From NCBI GenBank assembly GCA_043759595.1, contig JAYVLG010000023.1, forward strand, positions 1-7,036: a DNA stretch of 7,036 nucleotides, written 5' to 3'. Position 1 is the stretch's first letter. Each line of letters begins with the position of its first letter. Below the pieces are notes generated by a model, which searched no databases, had not been told where the DNA came from, and was given only the letters and a program-made list of their open reading frames with translations. A program made the position numbers and the translations under genes. Origin of the DNA: Sulfurirhabdus sp043759595. Its GTDB lineage: Bacteria > Pseudomonadota > Gammaproteobacteria > Burkholderiales > SMCO01. This document shows positions 5,530 through 7,036 of the stretch, piece after piece.

Positions 5530-6757
5530 TTGCCAATCCTTTTTCTTGTTGCAAATCAGCGGTCCAGTGCTGGTATATAAGATCTAATTCATTCTCTGAT
5601 ATTAGTTGATCTCCGAACTCTTTCTGCACAGCAAGAAGCCGTTCTAATATTAATTTTCGGGTTTGAATCGTAAATGGACCCGGTATATGCTTCCCTTGCA
5701 AATCAAAGGATAGTCTTCCATTTCTGCGATAAGCCTGCCTATGTTCTGATTTATTTCGGATGGATTTCAACCAATCTCGAAAATCTACAAGCGGCTTATA
5801 TTGATGATTGCCGACATCGATAAATCCTTGGAGGCTTTTATCTTTCTCGACCACAGTACAAGTCCAACACCCAAATCGACTATTGGGTGTTCCGCAACCT
5901 GGAGCCTCCTCCTTGCTAAGTACAACAGGACACTCTCCACCTTCAGCATCACGATACAGCTGAAAAAGCTCAGTATGTGTCCCACCCCAAGGAGTTGGCA
6001 ATGTACCTAGTATTTCCCACACGTCATCTGTACTTAAATTCACAATTGGACGGTAGATCAATGCCCCTTGAAGCTCACCGTGTGGTGAAAGATTGCTTTC
6101 GCGGTTATTTTGATGCTTCTCGATTGAACGCTGCCTTGCCTGACTTTCATCCATTCGGACACCCAATACAACTATTGCGGCCCCAGATTGGGAAATGTGC
6201 CGCCTGATGTAATCACTGGTTGGTTGAATTTTTAAACGATCCGTGCACCACCTCATTGTTTGGTTTGGACTCGGATAGCCTTTTCCTATTAATAAAACCC
6301 AAAAGGACTTAGCTGGATCTGGTGTTGTTCGGGCCACTACAACCGGAAGCGCAAGATCATTTGCGGCTTGCTGAATTGCCTTAGTCACTCGGTTAAGGTG
6401 TGCAATTACAACGGGACTTTCTACCAAAGTATCATTTGAGACAATATGAACTTGACGGGTGCGCCTTGATGGAGGAATAGACATCAAAACCTCAAAAACG
6501 GCATGCACCACCAAGGTGCTATCCTTGCCACCCGAAAAACCAATGATCCAAGGATACCGCTGATTTTCATCAAGATAATCGGTGCGAACACTCTTCAGAA
6601 CTCCAGCCCATTGAGTCATGGCTGTAAGCGGTTGCTCTTCAACAATATTGAAAGTCATTTCGGCTTTAGAAGATAATTCCGTAGGCCTTACCTTGCTTTC
6701 ACTTATCATTGTTTTATGCGTTTCTATATTTATCTGTGTTATCGAGATAGCGCTCAT
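5522..6757 (-). CDS. dndC: DNA phosphorothioation sulfurtransferase DndC
   Basis: This 411-residue member of the PAPS-reductase/ATP-pyrophosphatase superfamily activates and transfers sulfur to the DNA backbone in Dnd systems. The PP-loop is GFSGGKDST (73-81). Family motifs follow: TMRWCTDRLKIQPT (167-180), VLGVRMDES (196-204), YRPIVNLSTDDVW (234-246). A four-cysteine set C275, C287, C296 and C299 (GGEC, PGCG, FGCWTC) is the expected 4Fe-4S ligand arrangement of DndC. SspD-type relatives are less likely given the DndD and DndE partners. It is the first gene of the operon. The start is uncertain: the ATG at 6757 has no Shine-Dalgarno, and residues 1-45 before the conserved core are poorly conserved-looking, so Met17, Met34 or Met47 are alternatives. 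Sulfur must come from a cysteine desulfurase encoded elsewhere (dndA is absent here). The stop overlaps the small downstream gene by 8 bp. Confidence 0.93.
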   Translation of the reverse strand: MSAISITQINIETHKTMISESKVRPTELSSKAEMTFNIVEEQPLTAMTQWAGVLKSVRTDYLDENQRYPWIIGFSGGKDSTLVVHAVFEVLMSIPPSRRTRQVHIVSNDTLVESPVVIAHLNRVTKAIQQAANDLALPVVVARTTPDPAKSFWVLLIGKGYPSPNQTMRWCTDRLKIQPTSDYIRRHISQSGAAIVVLGVRMDESQARQRSIEKHQNNRESNLSPHGELQGALIYRPIVNLSTDDVWEILGTLPTPWGGTHTELFQLYRDAEGGECPVVLSKEEAPGCGTPNSRFGCWTCTVVEKDKSLQGFIDVGNHQYKPLVDFRDWLKSIRNKSEHRQAYRRNGRLSFDLQGKHIPGPFTIQTRKLILERLLAVQKEFGDQLISENELDLIYQHWTADLQQEKGLANG

Positions 6758-6894
6758 CGCAATTGATTATGGCAGACAAATCATCAAGAGCCGTTAGCCC
6801 CAGCAATCATCATCGCGTCGCACCGCTCAACGATGGGTAACGTGATGGGTAGATGGCATCAACCATGCTAAAGCCCATATAGAACTTCAAATTT
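6758..6894 (-). promoter_or_regulatory. Upstream region of the dnd operon
   Basis: This 137-bp stretch between the tRNA-Ser and dndC must hold the operon promoter unless transcription enters from the tRNA. The best -10 candidate is CATAAT (6766-6771, minus strand), but no good -35 lies 16-18 bp upstream. If used, it would start transcription within a few bases of the ATG at 6757, making a nearly leaderless mRNA. The octamer GATGGGTA is repeated at 6832-6839 and 6844-6851 (12-bp period), a possible regulatory site. The ATTAGTG motif of the XRE region is not present on either strand. No open frame or clear terminator is seen. Confidence 0.3.
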
Positions 6895-6982
6895 TGGAGG
6901 AGAAGGTGGGATTCGAACCCACGGTACCTTGCGGTACGCCTGATTTCGAGTCAGGTACATTCGGCCACTCTGCCACTTCTCC
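6895..6982 (-). tRNA. tRNA-Ser (anticodon CGA)
   Basis: This is a complete class II tRNA. The acceptor stem GGAGAAG (6982-6976) pairs perfectly with CTTCTCC (6905-6899). The D-arm GGCAGAGTGGCC has its usual form. The anticodon stem CCTGA/TCAGG encloses the loop CTCGAAA with anticodon CGA (6948-6946), reading UCG serine codons. The long variable arm is a GTACC-GCAA-GGTAC hairpin, and the T-arm is GTGGG-TTCGAAT-CCCAC. The 3' CCA is encoded (6897-6895). The discriminator base at 6898 is U, whereas bacterial serine tRNAs normally have G73. The 3' end points toward the dnd operon, the side on which islands usually insert. Confidence 0.95.
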
Positions 6983-7000
6983 TCAGTTTGCTAGGGCTAA

Positions 7001-7006
7001 ATTGTA
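7001..7006 (-). promoter_or_regulatory. Candidate -10 box of the tRNA-Ser gene
   Basis: TACAAT on the minus strand lies 18 bp upstream of the mature tRNA 5' end, a normal distance for a tRNA promoter. The sequence 17 bp further upstream (CAGGCC) is a poor -35, so the call rests on the -10 match and position. Confidence 0.4.
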
Positions 7007-7036
7007 GCAGCGCCTTGCAAACTGGCCTGATCTGGC

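Noticed and set aside
5785..6207. Several open frames on both strands inside dndC
   Set aside because: They lie inside the conserved dndC core and have low-complexity, non-protein-like composition.
5522..6757. Assimilatory PAPS reductase (cysH) or SspD
   Set aside because: The four-cysteine cluster with FGCWTC, the partners DndD and DndE-like protein, and operon order point to DndC; no sulfate-assimilation or ssp genes are nearby.
6853..6866. Small hairpin ATGG-CATCAA-CCAT as a tRNA terminator
   Set aside because: The stem is only 4 bp with no T-tract on either strand.
1..7036. CRISPR array, insertion sequence or integrase
   Set aside because: No spaced palindromic repeat series, no transposase or recombinase motifs and no terminal inverted repeats were seen.

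Overview
The window reads as a defence or accessory island from a proteobacterium. Moderate GC content, the gene style and the tRNA-Ser make a betaproteobacterium plausible, but this is a low-confidence inference because no rRNA or core gene is present. The centre of interest is a four-gene minus-strand operon (6757 down to 1682) that encodes a DNA phosphorothioation (Dnd-type) modification machine of unusual build.

Layout from the left. Positions 1-362 (minus) hold the N-terminal 120 residues of an FtsZ/tubulin-like GTPase that unexpectedly begins with a Tat-like signal peptide. Upstream of it on the same strand is a DUF1643-family gene (405-908). A short divergent region (909-1002) carries three ATTAGTG repeats at an exact 15-bp period. 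On its other side a plus-strand pair begins: a 74-residue XRE regulator resembling restriction-modification controller (C) proteins (1003-1227), and a 127-residue protein of unknown function (1249-1632). This pair runs convergently into the Dnd-like operon.

The operon, in transcription order, is dndC (sulfurtransferase of the PAPS-reductase/ATP-pyrophosphatase type, 6757-5522), a 71-residue acidic accessory protein (5529-5314), dndD (SMC/Rad50-like ATPase, 5289-3217) and a 512-residue protein (3220-1682). The last joins a DndE-like N-terminal domain to a complete FtsK-type alpha/beta DNA-translocase motor. Overlaps of 8 bp (dndC/small gene) and 4 bp (dndD/dndE-ftsK), plus a 24-bp gap between, indicate tight co-expression. 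No dndA, dndB or restriction genes (dndFGH, pbe, sspE) are in the window, so the cysteine desulfurase must come from elsewhere (for example a housekeeping IscS), and any restriction arm lies outside or is absent.

The right edge carries a complete class II tRNA-Ser (anticodon CGA, 6895-6982, minus). Its 3' end faces the operon, the usual geometry for an island inserted at a tRNA 3' end, although no integrase or duplicated attachment site is visible here.

Working model (inference): DndC activates sulfur, DndD supplies SMC-like ATPase function, and the DndE module is physically carried by a dsDNA translocase, so modification may be coupled to DNA tracking. The XRE/127-residue pair may be an independent module or a regulator; no binding-site match was found upstream of dndC.
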